DNA of 64,000 nucleotides from Arenicola marina. Taxonomy: Eukaryota; Annelida; Polychaeta; Arenicolidae. This document shows, piece by piece, positions 11,841 through 24,140 of the stretch (its first letter is position 1; every line of letters starts with the position of its first letter). The position numbers and the translations under genes are program-made. Location of the stretch: NCBI GenBank assembly GCA_964019135.1, contig OZ025258.1:34851202-34915201 (forward strand), given 5' to 3'. The notes beneath the pieces are model-generated. The model did not search any database. It saw nothing but the letters and a program-made list of their open reading frames with translations, and had not been told where the DNA came from.

Positions 11841-13059
11841 ACCAGAACGCTGTAATCTTAAATGCATACAGATTAGCAGACAATCATTTCCCGATGGGTA
11901 GACAATATTGTCCGAATGGGGTGGTTGAGTGCAATTGTTTTTTTGTTGTTTTTTTCACTTTACTCCCGTCGTTCTGTTTTCTTTCGCTTAAATAGGGTCA
12001 TCTTTTGCCCAATTTACTGTATAAAGCGGCTCTAACGCCTGCGGCCTCACATGGCCTTAACTAGAGTCTCCTCGACTAAGTTTGATTTACACTTTTATAT
12101 TTGACAAACATTTTTGGTTTATTTTATAAACGTACACACCATATGGCATAAACAAATCCATCCATTCATCCTTAACTGCGCTGGCTTGCGAGCATAATCG
12201 CTCAATTGCGTCCAGACTGATTGTCATTAAACACGTTGTTTGTGAGTGCGATTAAACTATAGGCAGAACAGACAGATTGCAATGAACGGTCCATTGGGTG
12301 AGGCGATGGTGACAAGCCGGTGATCCCTGGCTGAGTCAATGAATGGCACGTGGATCCCGAGGTGGCTACTGGAGTCGCCAATCAAGGCAGCCATCGAGCC
12401 ACCCTGGGTCACCTAGAACCATCAATGAACACTGAGCGGTTCATGAAACCACGTTATGCACTCACCTCTTCGTCACAGATGGGATCTAGGTCAAGTCCAA
12501 GTGATCGCGATCTCACGCCGATACCAAGGCCCAACTCGTCAGTCTGGGAGCTGGATCCATATAAACCTGATGTTCAAGCAGCTCACATATCCAGTTCCTG
12601 CAATAGTAGATGAAAGGCCACGCGATCAGATTAACCCCTAACACCAGAGGCACAAACGTCACCCAGTTAACTCTGCAGACATTGAGCCATTCATCAGCTA
12701 AGTGGGTCAGAATGGAAGCCATAAAGGAAATGACGTGATAGCCGGGGGTGTGGCGATGAACCCGATGGGCTGAATGCACAGTGCTGGGCACGTTAAGTGC
12801 TGCCGTCTTCGTTCGCGCGGAAATGGGGCGCACTCCTTACAAAAACTGTATGAGAAGAGGTCCGGGTGATTTCTTTTGGTGGTGGGCGCGATGGCTGCTC
12901 CGGTGTTGGCAGGGGGTGTTGACATTCTCTGAATCCGTGATGAAACGGCCGGTGCTACAGCCCATTAGGGACGTCCATCTCAGACTTGGCGGAGTGATCT
13001 CTGGCGTGGACCGAGGGAGCCGCGCAGACCATTGTGGGTCATAATAATGGTGTGAGACT

Positions 13060-13098
13060 GATTGAGGGTAGCATTTATGATTGAGGGTAGCATTTCTA
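13060..13098 (+). repeat. short tandem duplication (about 19 bp x 2)
   Basis: ATTGAGGGTAGCATTT occurs twice in succession, just before the start of repeat B copy 2. Confidence 0.7.
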
Positions 13099-14010
13099 AT
13101 ATATCAGTATTTGCTCTGTATTTTTGTTAGCGATCCTTGTGACGATATAGTACCCCAGGCGGCAGCCCGCCCCCCCCCCCCCATCCTCCCCCTTCCCCTC
13201 TCAGTCGACAGTTCACCCCGGCGCACTGCTGCCAGATCCCCCAATGACGTCACAGTCCCACCATAATGTAACCCCCTCTCCCCTGTGTTCACGTTGACGG
13301 CCGTCGACACTGTCATACCTTGACATAATCCCGCATGGTAATAGCAATGTCCAATTGTGCGGTTGGACTTTTGTACACGACTAATATATGTCAGTTGTTT
13401 CGGTGTTTATCCGGTGGTGGTTTTAAGAAATGGGTTTGTTATCCTAGGCTAATACACGTGGAGAAAATAAACGACGATTCCAAACATGTACAGGTAGCCA
13501 CCTTGGTCAACAGGTAACGTATTCGATTGTATCTCGGGTTTGTATTTGGGGTCGTTACACCTGATTATCTGATTGGTCCTAATGGTTTATTGGTTCAGTG
13601 TAAAGTCATGGGTTCACACAAAGCTGGCCTGACACACCAGTTTATTCATCTCTTAGGTCGACACAGTGCACATCTGTTGTAATAGTCGCAAAGAACGGGC
13701 ATGGCTCAGAGGCTCTGTCAGCTTCAGTCTCGCGCACTAGTCTAAGTCTGACTTAGAGTAGTGTTTTGTCATAAGATGCACTTAGTAATTGCTACTACTG
13801 CTCATTCGACCATTGCTGAAGACGGGCTTTCTTTTATTAATCGCCATGGCCATGTCGGCATCGCTTGGTTCCCACCAACTGGTCATCAATCATCCTCCAT
13901 TGTATGCAATGTCATATCCAGGACAGGTTTTGCTGCTGTGTGACGCAAAACGCGTCCATTCTAAAGGTGGCTAAGTCTCCTGTCTGTTGCGGACTGGTCG
14001 TGTTGCTTAG
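13093..14010 (+). repeat. dispersed repeat B, copy 2
   Basis: Direct, diverged copy of 7215-8770 with the same ordered landmarks, including GTGTGACGC after CAGGTTTTGC and CTCCTGTCTG before GGACTGGTCGT. A poly-C tract (from about 13166) occupies the place of the CCGCCTGACCC segment of copy 1. No conserved reading frame. Confidence 0.6.
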
Positions 14011-14640
14011 GGAAGGCAAGATGCAGCAAGGCGTCGTGGATCGCTGTTAGATAAGCTGCATCAATGGCATTGAATACCAATGGCCATGCCATGGATGGAA
14101 GTTTTTCTGTGTGCTTTCAAGCCATTCCTCAGGATTTACCCCCAGACGATCCTGGCGTCCTCGTTGTAGCGAGTGTAATGGCGACGTAAGACAAACACCT
14201 CGATATCCACGTACAAGTGACGAGTAGCTGCATTAACGCTCTAGAGGCATGTTTGAGCCTTTGCTCTGTGTTTTAATAGGTCACAACCCAAAGCGGCACG
14301 CTGTGTACTGGTGAAATAATAAAATAACAGGATTCTATCTTATTACAGTCTAGGTGGCATGGACGATGGCCACGGACGGATTGCATTTTTTGTTTTACTA
14401 TTGGTAAAAGAAACTGGAAGTCCAAAAGGGTGGACTAACCGGTTGGCCATGCGGAAGATAGACAGCTAAATTTCCCATTTCCTTCATTTCCCGTGGCTCT
14501 TAAAGTTGATCCAAACCAAACGAACGTCCCGGCTTGCATTGCGCGTCCAGACCCAACAATGATATTTCTTCCGTATTGCCTCGCTGGCCGTGTCCTGAGT
14601 AACCTCCGGGACATCATCATTAACAGATAGATAGGGTCCC
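14010..14640 (+). repeat. dispersed repeat R5, copy 1
   Basis: Corresponds in inverted orientation to 28870-29550. Two blocks match: GCAGCAAGGCGTCGTGGA with CCATGCCATGGATGG (14028-14100 versus 29458-29540), and a block with CCTCCGGGAC and GTGTCCTGAGTAACCTCC (14585-14615 versus 28890-28920). Between them the copies have diverged or lost sequence. No protein is recognisable. Confidence 0.55.
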
Positions 14641-14736
14641 TTTCTTGTGCGCCCAGGAATCTCAGAACTATTACAGTGACATGCAGATAATAAATAATAA
14701 AACTATTTTATTATATTATATTAAAACTAGGTCATT

Positions 14737-14820
14737 CTTGAAAAGATATGTACTCGGCTTCCGCCTCGTACATTTTTTTCCAAGAATGTACTGTTACATG
14801 GACATTCTCCTTACCATCAT
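14737..14820 (+). repeat. hairpin-containing direct repeat, copy 1
   Basis: Block CATTCTTG...CTCGTACAT...CAAGAATGTACTGTTACATG is repeated at 15125-15212. Inside each copy the CATTCTT/AAGAATG ends can pair, giving a stem of about 8 bp around a ~45-nt loop. Confidence 0.6.
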
Positions 14821-15124
14821 CCATGCAAAGTAGCCTACTCGCCTTGATTCGAAACACGACTTTATTCTTGCGATCCGTAGATGAAATGAACTGACTTAGT
14901 GCTGCAGGGTCTGACGGGTTCGATTGATTCCGCTTAGATCACTTATGACTCGAACCTACCACTTGCTACAAATAGGCATTTCGTGGGTTCAAAGATGGAA
15001 GACGAACCGGCTTTAGCTTTTTTTTGCTTTCGGAAGCGAGAGATGTAATTTACATTTTAAAAGGACTCCAATTCATGCCACCGGGAGCAGGTGAGGCTCA
15101 TGGAAGTCAGAGATTACCCGTGTA

Positions 15125-15212
15125 ACAGTTCATTCTTGAATATGTTCTCGACATGCGCCTCGTACATACATTTTTTAAGAATGTACTGTTACATGGGCAT
15201 TCTCCTTTCAGG
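15125..15212 (+). repeat. hairpin-containing direct repeat, copy 2
   Basis: Second copy of the 14737-14820 block, with TCGACATGCGCCTCGTACAT and AAGAATGTACTGTTACATGG followed by GCATTCTCCTTTC. The two copies lie about 390 bp apart. Confidence 0.6.
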
Positions 15213-15214
15213 GA

Positions 15215-16749
15215 TTATAAAATACCGGATTTCTATTGTTTGGGTTAATTAAGATGAAATAGACGAACAAACGTGATTTGCATATTCATAGACGGGCACA
15301 CACAATTATTATTATTTTCGGCAATATTATTTGGGGCTAAGTGCACATTAACATAATCATGTCAGCATTTGGCAAGATATTTGATGTGGCAAAACCGTGC
15401 GCGGGTAGCTAAAGTCAAACTAAGGGGGAGTTCGAGTATGCGAGTGGAGTAGCCAGACTCCGCGCAGTGCATAACCGAACGCGGAGATTGTGGTCCGATA
15501 ATACGCTAAATATATATGAATTAGTGGCTCGAAAAAATCTTTAAATAATATTATAACAACGATAATTTTATGCTACTGTTTAACGATGGTCATGATTTGT
15601 GCAGTTCAGCAAGTGCAACATTCACGCGGACCGCGGGTTTTACGTTCGGTTTATGTTGATCCGCCCACGAGCCGAAGGTAAGAGAACGCATGCTCCAAAT
15701 ATCTGGGCCGATTACTCCGGTTGTATATCCGAACTCACCCTAGGATTAAGCTTAGACGCCACACGGGGACAAGTGCGCAGTGGCATAATTAATCCGGTAG
15801 GTCGTCCAAGTATTACCTAAGTGGTATTCTTTTAGCATTTGGCTGGATGTGATGTGGGAAACAACGGCCACGAGCAGCTCACGATTATTCGCCACACTGG
15901 GCCTAGTAAACTGACATAATTACTCTTGTCGCCCTACGGCGACCCAGAGTTTTTGCGATTGGGGCTTGTAACATTGTAGACGAGCAACAGACCGACGGAT
16001 GAGCAAGCGACCAGCTATATTAGCAAGCGACGCGCTTGTCTAAACTAGAAATATACGCGTTTGAATAATATAATCATACCTGAAATCTTAAACAGAATAA
16101 TTTGGTGCCGCATGTGAGAACTATTTCCTCTCGCGGATGTATTTTACCCGGTGGTTATGACGTCGTTAGTCAAACAATAATTAGTTCGGAAAAACGCGGA
16201 GGAATTTGAATTTTACGCTTAACTTCACCGTAACTGAAGATGACACATCTGGAATGCCTACATTATACCTGCTTGTGAATAAAAATACTTATATTGGTCC
16301 CGTAGTGACATTTATAACATTTGGGCGTGGACCCAGCCAGCCCATTTCTAGGAGACCCCAACTGGGGTTTTCGATTAGTGAAGTGCTGCCACCTTGTGGG
16401 TTCTCTTGGAGACAAGAGCAATGCACGTCGTTGTTCCTGGATTGCTTGTTCCTGGAGTCTTGTTCATGCGGCTATCTCGACCAAATGCCGGGGAACTGAG
16501 GTGTAATCCGTAGGCCGCCTGAGGTTCCGGGCGAAGGATTACCCGAGCTGCACTAAACTTACGGCCATGGTGCTGGTGAATATTGTACCCAGCATAATCG
16601 TTCATCAAGGACCTTCTATCGGTAACCCTCCTCTCTTTCCTCTACCAGATGCTGTCCCTCATAGGTCTGGCCTGGGTATCGACACAAGTCTCGTTCATGT
16701 TATCAGTCATATCACTTTGACGGATGACAACGTGTTTCAGCCAAGTTAC
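15215..16749. other. unrecognised stretch
   Basis: About 1.5 kb without recognisable genes or repeats shared elsewhere in the window. Stop codons are frequent and the longest ORFs are about 100 codons with no family resemblance. Confidence 0.4.
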
Positions 16750-16779
16750 CTCCTCCAGCAGCTGTTTCACCGTATTTTA

Positions 16780-16868
16780 AGCGTGACGCGCACGTGTTCC
16801 AAGAGGACATGTCTTTGTTGGTCCCCAAAGTAGCTAAGTCGGAAATAAAACCGATAACGGTACAGCCC
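16780..16868 (-). mobile_element. MITE 5'-end fragment in the right arm
   Basis: Reverse complement reads GGGCTGTACCGTTATCGG, then GGGGACCAACAAAGACA and CACGTGCGCGTCACGC, matching the MITE ends at 26395 and 30164. It mirrors 7093-7200 of the left arm. Confidence 0.55.
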
Positions 16869-17539
16869 TATTGACTGAATGAGGTGGCACGGGTACGATG
16901 ACGTTCAACAGTAAGGCAAATAAAGCAACTTCTTCCTGCAATTACCGCGTCTGGCATGCTCATTTTGTCGAAGCAGAGAGGAAAGGCCGCGACAAACTGA
17001 TGCTGATATATTCACGAAGCAGGGTTTATGTAAATCCCCTTCTGTAAATCGCTTTTTGTTTGCCATGTTGTCCTGAGCGGTCTACTGGTCGCCTTGCGAT
17101 GAACCCATCAAGCCATTCAGACCGCGCGGCCGTAATGCGGGAGGCGACATGGACGCCCCTCCCAGAGTTCACTCACGTGTTGTTGACAAGGGAAGGTCGT
17201 TTGCTGGACTATTGGGCAACACGGCCAGTGACCCCGACGGTCGGTCTTCGTTTGCTTCATACGTGGGCGCCTCATTTCACGCAACACGAAAACCGTCAGC
17301 GGTATTGCTGCCAGGCAGCGTCAGCTTTTCGGATGGAAGCTATGAACGTCGATGAAATCTTCAGTCATGATATCGTACCCTTTCCTAGTGCGTGACGGTA
17401 TAATACACTGAAATTATGCAATAACTCGACCAAGTTCGACCTTGATTATCTAAACTGTTGATGAATTGACAACACAAATATAGCAGTGCCTTAACCATCA
17501 ATTTGGTGTTCCGGAAATAAATATTCGCGATTCGCCGAC

Positions 17540-17745
17540 ATTTTGCCAACAGGGTCGATATATGGCCGATATTGTGTCGACAGGGTCGATGTGTGGCCAA
17601 TATTGTGCCGACGGGGTCGATGTATGGCCGATATTGTGCCGACAGGGTCGATATTGGAAAATAGATATTTGAGAAAATATATGGTACGTGACAATATCGG
17701 CTATACATCGACCCTGTCGACACAATATTGGCCAAACGTCGATTC
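17540..17745 (+). repeat. 31-bp minisatellite followed by an inverted copy
   Basis: Three to four direct units of 31 bp (GGGTCGATGTATGGCCGATA plus TTGTGCCGACA) at about 17549-17660, then reverse-complement copies (GACAATATCGGCTATACATC and CACAATATTGGCC) at 17688-17745. The segment can fold back on itself. The left arm has only about one unit at the matching place (6600-6645). Confidence 0.8.
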
Positions 17746-18885
17746 TGTCTACTGCGACCGCCATCGCGTCCCACGCCAGCTTACCCCCCCCCCCCCCACC
17801 AACCCCACCCCTCCGGCTCCCTGCCGCAATCACCAAGCGCATGTCCTCCCAGGCAAGTTCATTGCCTAGCGGGAAACACGAGCGTTGCAACGGTGGCGTG
17901 GCCTTTTAAGTCGGACTCCCGATAAAGGACTTATTTCCTATGGACGGCCATTGCTGGTGGGTGTTGGGGGCTCCGGGGAGAACCAACATCCACTCTAAGA
18001 AACGCTGTGATGCCCTTAATAGACTTCTCAGATCACTGCTCTGGGTCTACTGGTCTCAGCATGGGTCATTCCCCGCGCACGAGGTTCCTCATTATCGCCC
18101 AAGCTATTTGTAATCCGCAATTACCGGCTTACCGGATGACACCCCAAGAAGTTTCTTTTCAGACAATTTCTGTTGGGCAGTCATGTTAGAAATATACTTA
18201 AAAAGGTACTTTATGCCGTACGTAACACCTGCTTTCAACCGATAATAGCTCACACAGAAATACTTCATTGATCCATAGCAATCGTTCGTGTTATGACAAG
18301 AGGAAATGGCTCCACAAAATGCGACACCGAAACACCTTTATCGTCAACCAGGGAGGCAGTTTCCAACAAATGGTAACTTTCTCAAAATCGTTCCTTGTCA
18401 CTTACTGACTGAAATAGCTTGATGTTTATGCTCTATAGTGCAAAAGTCGAAAATGTGTGGTCTGTATGGAGATGAAATACCTTATCATTGAAAACACAAG
18501 GGTCTGCGTTAAATATGATTTGTCATTTATTACACATGGGTATTATGCGTCTGTCAACCGGAAATATTGCCTAGCTCATGGTATGCATGACGCACTCTCT
18601 GCCGAGTGTCGGTTTATAATGATATGTACATGATGATCTGACGCATTAACCAATTTTACATCAGAACATTACAGTGCTACCATCTCTGACACCTTTGTTT
18701 TATATGACAAGAATACCGCGTTATGCAACGATCATTAAAGGAAGATGGAGGCCCATTAGCTGTGCATAAACAATTATAAGTGGAGTGTGCGCCTGATAGA
18801 GCTACGTACAGAGATGTAATCCCCCCGGGCCGCGAGCACACGTCCATCCCAGGACTTACACAGAAACCGGCTTCTCCATGACCGC

Positions 18886-21800
18886 ACAATGCGTGTTTTA
18901 TTTAGTCGTAACAATGAAGTGATGTGCTTACCGAACCTCCCGTCGGTCATTAGCAAATAACGACATTTCGAGAGAGCAAAAATGGCATTTATGCATTGTT
19001 AACATAATGGGTCGACTGGGATTTTGCACCACGGTGCCTGGGATACATTATAGAACCCTGGGAATTGTCGCTATCCAATGGGCTGCGTGCAACCATGAAA
19101 GGCAGAGGGGGGTGGGGGGGGGGGGCAGAGAGAGAGCGGGGATGAGACGGGGCGAGGGGGGGGGGGGGACGCAAGAGAAGGAGAAGCAAATAATGAGAGA
19201 GAGAACAAAATGAGAGACAAAGATGAGATACTGAGTGACGGAGAAAGACAGCGATAGACTGAGAGGGAGGAAGAGAGTGAGAGGGGCAGCGAGAAAAACC
19301 TAGTGTGCTGGACAGACGAACCAGCGGCTGAATAAACCCATGAATTGTTGATGTATACATTCAGCCAACCTATTTCTGGATATGTGCCTCACAACACCTG
19401 TTGGAAGGCTATATCAAAACACGAACGGCAAATCATTAATTCGCCGTATAATGTCGGCAGATAACAACTGGCAGAGCAACAGCACGAACACCACACAGGT
19501 CGCACTGATCTAATAATTATGGAAAATTGCGTTAGCGCACTGGCCCAAAATACAGGGTATCTATATAGGTCACGTATCTTCTTCATGTAAATAATGTGCA
19601 GTTAGAGAGGACATTAAAGGCTTAAGCCTATTAAATAGATACGCAGCTATCTATGTCTAGATTATAATGCCGCGTCCATCGCTCGATTTTTCTTTTTTTC
19701 TTCGTATACCACCGACCAAGTTAGGCTTGTTCGATTGTAAATTGCACAACAGTCCATCATGGAAATATAGGCTTACTTCACACATGGATCTCATACCAGG
19801 TTATCGGGCAAAAACATGAATATTTTTCAAAGCTTGAATTGTACCACGTTTGCCCTTGCGGTTCTCGTATTATAGAATTGTTGACTTATTAATTGGTCCA
19901 ACACTTTTACTACTGTATATGTGAGGAATTCGCACACGGACTTATAACCATATATTAGTGCATTCATAATCAGTCTAAAGTTTAATGCAACTAAGCCATT
20001 ATTTCAAATATTTTCACCTGTGTCGATTCAGTATGTCGAGGCGATTGCTGGGCATGTGGACCTCTACATGGGGTAATGTTGCCTGCAGACGTTGCGTCCC
20101 TCCACTGATTTGCTGTTAAAGCTTAAGCTTATTATGCTGAACTAATTGTTTAATCAGGTCAGAACAGATCAGAACACTTTCAGTGAAGGTAATTCTCTGT
20201 CCTATTATCCACTCTCCCTTCCTTCTCCCATTAACAAATTTTAGAAATATTAACAAATTCTGTCGTCTGATTGTTTCATTTTTCTTCTTTTTTGGATGGA
20301 CGTGACGGGAGGGAGCGGGTGTGTTCCTATATTAGGATGCCACAACAATGCTTCTCATGCATAAAGGCGACGCATCTCATTTCAGAGGAAGTCGGTGTTG
20401 GGGGAGATCCGTCGCTCAGTGCATGTTTTGATGATTGCTGCGGAGTATTAATACATCAGGGACTATCACCAAATGAGTTTCTTTCATTGCTGCGACCGAC
20501 GGCCGCGTCAGAAAGTTAACCCCGCAGAGAGACTGACGTCATTCTGCGGTCGATGCACCGTGACGCCAATCAATCGTGGCCAAAAGTTTTGAGCTGCGTG
20601 AAACTGATGATCCACTATAAAAATACAAGTTATCTGGGCAACCCTTTACGTACAAGTTTGCTACGGTGAATATCACGATGTAAAAAACATGTTGCTTGCC
20701 CAACGACAAATTGAATGTCGAGCGTCATCTGATTGGACCGTTGTCATGAGTTCATCTTCATATGATTTTAATCAAATAAATCAGTTAGTTAAACAAGATA
20801 AAAGATGGACTAATTGCAGCCTTGTATTGTTGACCTTGGGTCGTGACGAAATATATACAGTTTATCTACAAAAGACAGCTGATATGTCATAAAACTATAC
20901 CGTGGTGATATCAGACTTGTAATATGTGACAGATGTGAGACAAGCCTCAATGAAAGGTTATGGTTCTTGCCTATATCTTTTTTCAGTACTCTTTTACATG
21001 ATAAAAAATCCACATTTTAATACTCGTTGACATTTTGACGGACCGTGGCTGCTTAAATTGCAGCTTCACATCCTTCGTGGAAACCATTAAGAACAAACAA
21101 TGAAGCAATCTGTCAACGCTCAATAGAGAAACAGCGAGAAAGCCACTGCTTGTGTGCGGTAAGCATGGGATGGTGCGCCAGCTCGACATTCTGCCCATTA
21201 CATCGTCTGAAACATCCATAACTCATTAATCCAAAATATCAGATCCGGTAAAAACTGTTCCAGCTCATATAGAGCGATTCTCTTGTGTCTATGCCACACC
21301 ATATAAGATATATATAGTAGCGGATAATAACACCAGCCAGGGTACGAACTATGTAATGGACAATCAATGCGTTATAAGCCAACGTTGGTGAATTTAATAA
21401 GTAGGTGATATGATGTAATAGCTGATATTGAACAGATTGAAAGTGACCATTAAGATGTCCCAGTGAGCGATTACATCTTAAAGAACTACACAGGCCGGAA
21501 AAATAATAGTCAGACATTCTATGCCAGAATAGATATATCGATATTTCTGTCTTAAGATCAAATGGTCAGTTAACGAGCTTATGAATGTTTGGTCGGTAAC
21601 TCAATAGTTAAATCGGACTAATTCACTGTTGAGTAGATGTTAATAAGCCGGCTATGGAGCATTCCATCAGTCTTGCGGATGCAATTTAGACACAAGAATG
21701 TAACTGGTGAGCAAAAACCTGAATAAAAAGGTATAGTTTTTGGAATAGCGACAGTGTGCCTTGTCAAAGTTGGAAGCAATGTTGTGTTGTATGATGTGCT

Positions 21801-22015
21801 GACTTCCGTACTTCTACATAAAATGTATTGTGTGAACCCAACCATCTTACAATATTGTTATCAATGCTGGGTACTACGCTGAAGGCCAACGTGTAATTTC
21901 ATTTTCAAAGTTTTTCAAACACTCAAACTAAATTAAAACTCAGTCAAATGCAAGCGCGCCATGACTGGTGTCACGGGAAATCATAGCCTAGGTTCAGGCG
22001 CCGCTGTTGTACTTG
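18886..22015. other. unrecognised stretch
   Basis: About 3.1 kb without recognisable genes. Besides the purine-rich tract at 19095-19290 it is ordinary AT-leaning sequence with short chance ORFs. Confidence 0.4.
19095..19290 (+). repeat. purine-rich simple-sequence tract
   Basis: Almost pure G/A: runs of G, then GAGAGAGAG and GAGGGAGGAAGAGAGTGAGA. Low-complexity sequence that explains the proline/serine-rich ORF on the opposite strand. Confidence 0.9.
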
Positions 22016-22019
22016 ATCC

Positions 22020-22440
22020 TGTTTTATGCGTTTTATTGGCGCGATTCTCCATTCAACCACCCCTTTCCCACACACACATTTTAGTAATTGCCAATCTCGT
22101 ATATCGACACCAAATCTCGTTTACCGTGGCCATACCTGAGCGTGATCGCCACTATATCGTGATCTACTTAGCGAAGCGCTCTAACGTATTCGATTAAACT
22201 CTGTGCTGCTTCTTCAAGAACAATCTGCACCCTTGCCTCTTGTCGGGATAAAGGACCATTTGTCCTGACATGAGTCAACAGTATCTCGTCTCGCATACCG
22301 CCCCTCTTCCACTCCCTCCGCCCTAATAACGTCCCCCAGAACCCTGATCCATTTCCCCCGCTCTCCAAGGATTCGGCCATTGTCGCCATCTCTCCGGTCG
22401 AACAACGCCAAGACGTTGCAAAAGATTTCCAATTCATTCA
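22020..22440 (+). repeat. dispersed repeat R3, diverged copy
   Basis: Resembles 8925-9330 and 23490-23880: CCAATCTCGTATATCGACAC, TGAGCGTGATCGCCACTATA, CTTAGCGAAGCGCTCT, TTGCCTCTTGT, then a C-rich stretch, CCATTGTCGCC and AACGCCAAGACGTTGC. More diverged than the other two copies. Confidence 0.5.
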
Positions 22441-23224
22441 AACTGGGGGAGAGGCCTCTTATGTCCCTTTCCAACTGAGTTTCGGGACAATTACTTGTCT
22501 CGGATTTGGTTGGTGTGTCTGGCGGTGCAAGTCGACCCCATTTGATCCACACAACAGCTGTATCAATCACATACAGTGCAGGAAATTAACGCAGCTACAT
22601 TCTAGCAACCGGGTGGCCGACTGGTGGCAATACACCCCCTTTTTGTAACACTGAACCCGCAAAAAATATTTTCTTTTCTTCTCATGGATACTAACACATG
22701 GAGGCGCGTTCATGTTCACATGATTTCGAAACTGACCGCAATGGCGATGCACGCGTAACCACATTTAAAACAAGACCCTCAAATATCGCTTGGGATTCTG
22801 TTGGGAAATATGGCACTGATTGGCGTTCACCATGAACATAATTATGCGGAACATCAGTGGCTTCAAATTCAAGTTTTTTTTATGACAAGATAGCATGCTT
22901 GGACCAGTGACGCGTTTTTAATGACAAATAGTCTTTCCCCGATATTACTGTATCGTAAATCCGTACACGGACGTTATGTAAGGTGTTTTAGAGCGTCGGT
23001 ACACAAGGGGTGGGAATGAGCTTCTGTGATTGCCCTTTGCTGTCGCGGTATATAATGCGTTTGTACCAGTGAGTGCAGCCGTTGAGTTGCTATCTTTCGT
23101 GTATGTTTCTGTTTTTCTGCGTCGATTGTCTTGTTGGTTCTATACGGGGTCTTATAGTTATGGTTGCACACAGCCACCGTTGCGCCGGTTTTTCGGCGAT
23201 ATTGTACTAATTCATATGCGAACG

Positions 23225-24140
23225 GCTTTGTGTGGTAACCGTATGTTCTCAAGCTGTATGCTGACACCAAGGACTAGGAACGCTCATCGGTTTTTATCAC
23301 GTGGTATTTTGTGTCTTCCGTCGGGGATTGCAGGTCGACTCGGAGCTTCAGTTCGGATCTATACGGACTTTAGCCCCGTTAATATTTGAATTCAGGCAGC
23401 TTAATGCCAAATCAGTGACATCGGCCTTTGCCAACCCGATAAGACTAGTATAGGCATTATATCACGCCTTGCATTATAAACATGTAAAGTAGGTTGTATT
23501 GTCGCCCCCACTCTCATCCCCAACCGCATATTTCAGTAATTGTCAATCTCAGAGGTCGATACTTAATCCCGTTTACGCGGCGAGACCTGAACGTGATCAC
23601 CAATATCTTGCGACCTACTCAGCAGAGCGCTCTGGCGTACTTGATTAAATGTTTTGGTGCCTCTCCTTACTTTTTTCAGCACTCTTGCCTCTGTGCAACG
23701 ACCCACCACTATTTCTTTCTTGAAATAAAGTGTTAAGCAGTAACCCCTCTTATATACGACGCCCCCGCCCCCCCCCCCTCCCCTCCACCCCTTCAGTCCG
23801 CCGTGACGCTGACAATCTCCCCGGGCCTCCTACAATCATGCCATGTTCGCTGGCTCTCCGTTGAACAATGTCAAGACGCTACATCTACATAATGTAAAGA
23901 GTCGTATGCTGTCAAGCTGTAAACTAACACCCAGGACTGTGGAAGCTCATGTTTTTAACGTTTTTATCACGTGGTATTCTGTTTTCCTTCGTGGTTTGCA
24001 GGTTGACTGGTAGCTTCATTATCGATCTACGGACTATCCGCGTTGGTATTTGAATTTAGGCTGCTTCATTGATACCAAATCAGTGGCATCGGCCTCCGCC
24101 GTCCAGACAAGACCGGAAATGTGCATATATCCCGCCAATG
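23225..24140 (+). repeat. dispersed repeat R3, partially duplicated copy
   Basis: The 23480-24140 part matches 8925-9615 closely. The 3' portion of R3 (CTGACACCAAGGACT, TTTTTATCACGTGGTATT, TTTGAATTCAGGC, CCAAATCAGTGACATCGGCC) occurs once at 23250-23450 and again at 23920-24110, so this locus contains a direct partial duplication of the repeat. It leads directly into the small ORF at 24138. Confidence 0.65.

Larger units (their letters stand above)
9650..13058. other. unrecognised stretch with little structure
   Basis: About 3.4 kb with no recognisable gene. It holds an AT-rich patch of TATATA runs at 9955-10045, an inverted pair (10655-10735 and 11760-11840) and one weak exon candidate (11489-11564), each listed separately. 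A minus-strand ORF at 12513-12833 contains a hydrophobic run but matches nothing I know. Confidence 0.4.
16750..18885 (-). repeat. right arm of the long inverted repeat, ending in a single 52-bp unit
   Basis: Reverse complement of the left arm 5395-7215. From the outside inward: one 52-bp satellite unit plus a few bases (18827-18885, with GCGAGCACACGTCCATCCCA), the CCCCCC block, GATAGAGCTACGTACAGAGA, and so on to a MITE-end fragment at 16868 and CAGCAGCTGTTTCACCGTAT at 16756. The right arm is longer than the left mainly because of a 31-bp minisatellite at 17540-17745. The single inverted satellite unit shows that the 52-bp repeat belongs to the repeat's end and is not an unrelated neighbour. 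Confidence 0.85.

Noticed and set aside
12513..12833. Minus-strand 106-codon ORF with a possible membrane segment (WVTFVPLVLGVNLIAWPF)
   Set aside because: No homologue recognised, no splice or promoter support, and hydrophobic runs are common in chance ORFs.
18989..19360. Pro/Leu/Ser-rich 123-codon minus-strand ORF
   Set aside because: Translation of the purine-rich simple-sequence tract on the opposite strand.
23030..23389. 119-codon plus-strand ORF with hydrophobic start
   Set aside because: It runs across the R3 repeat boundary, and the related R3 copies do not keep the frame.
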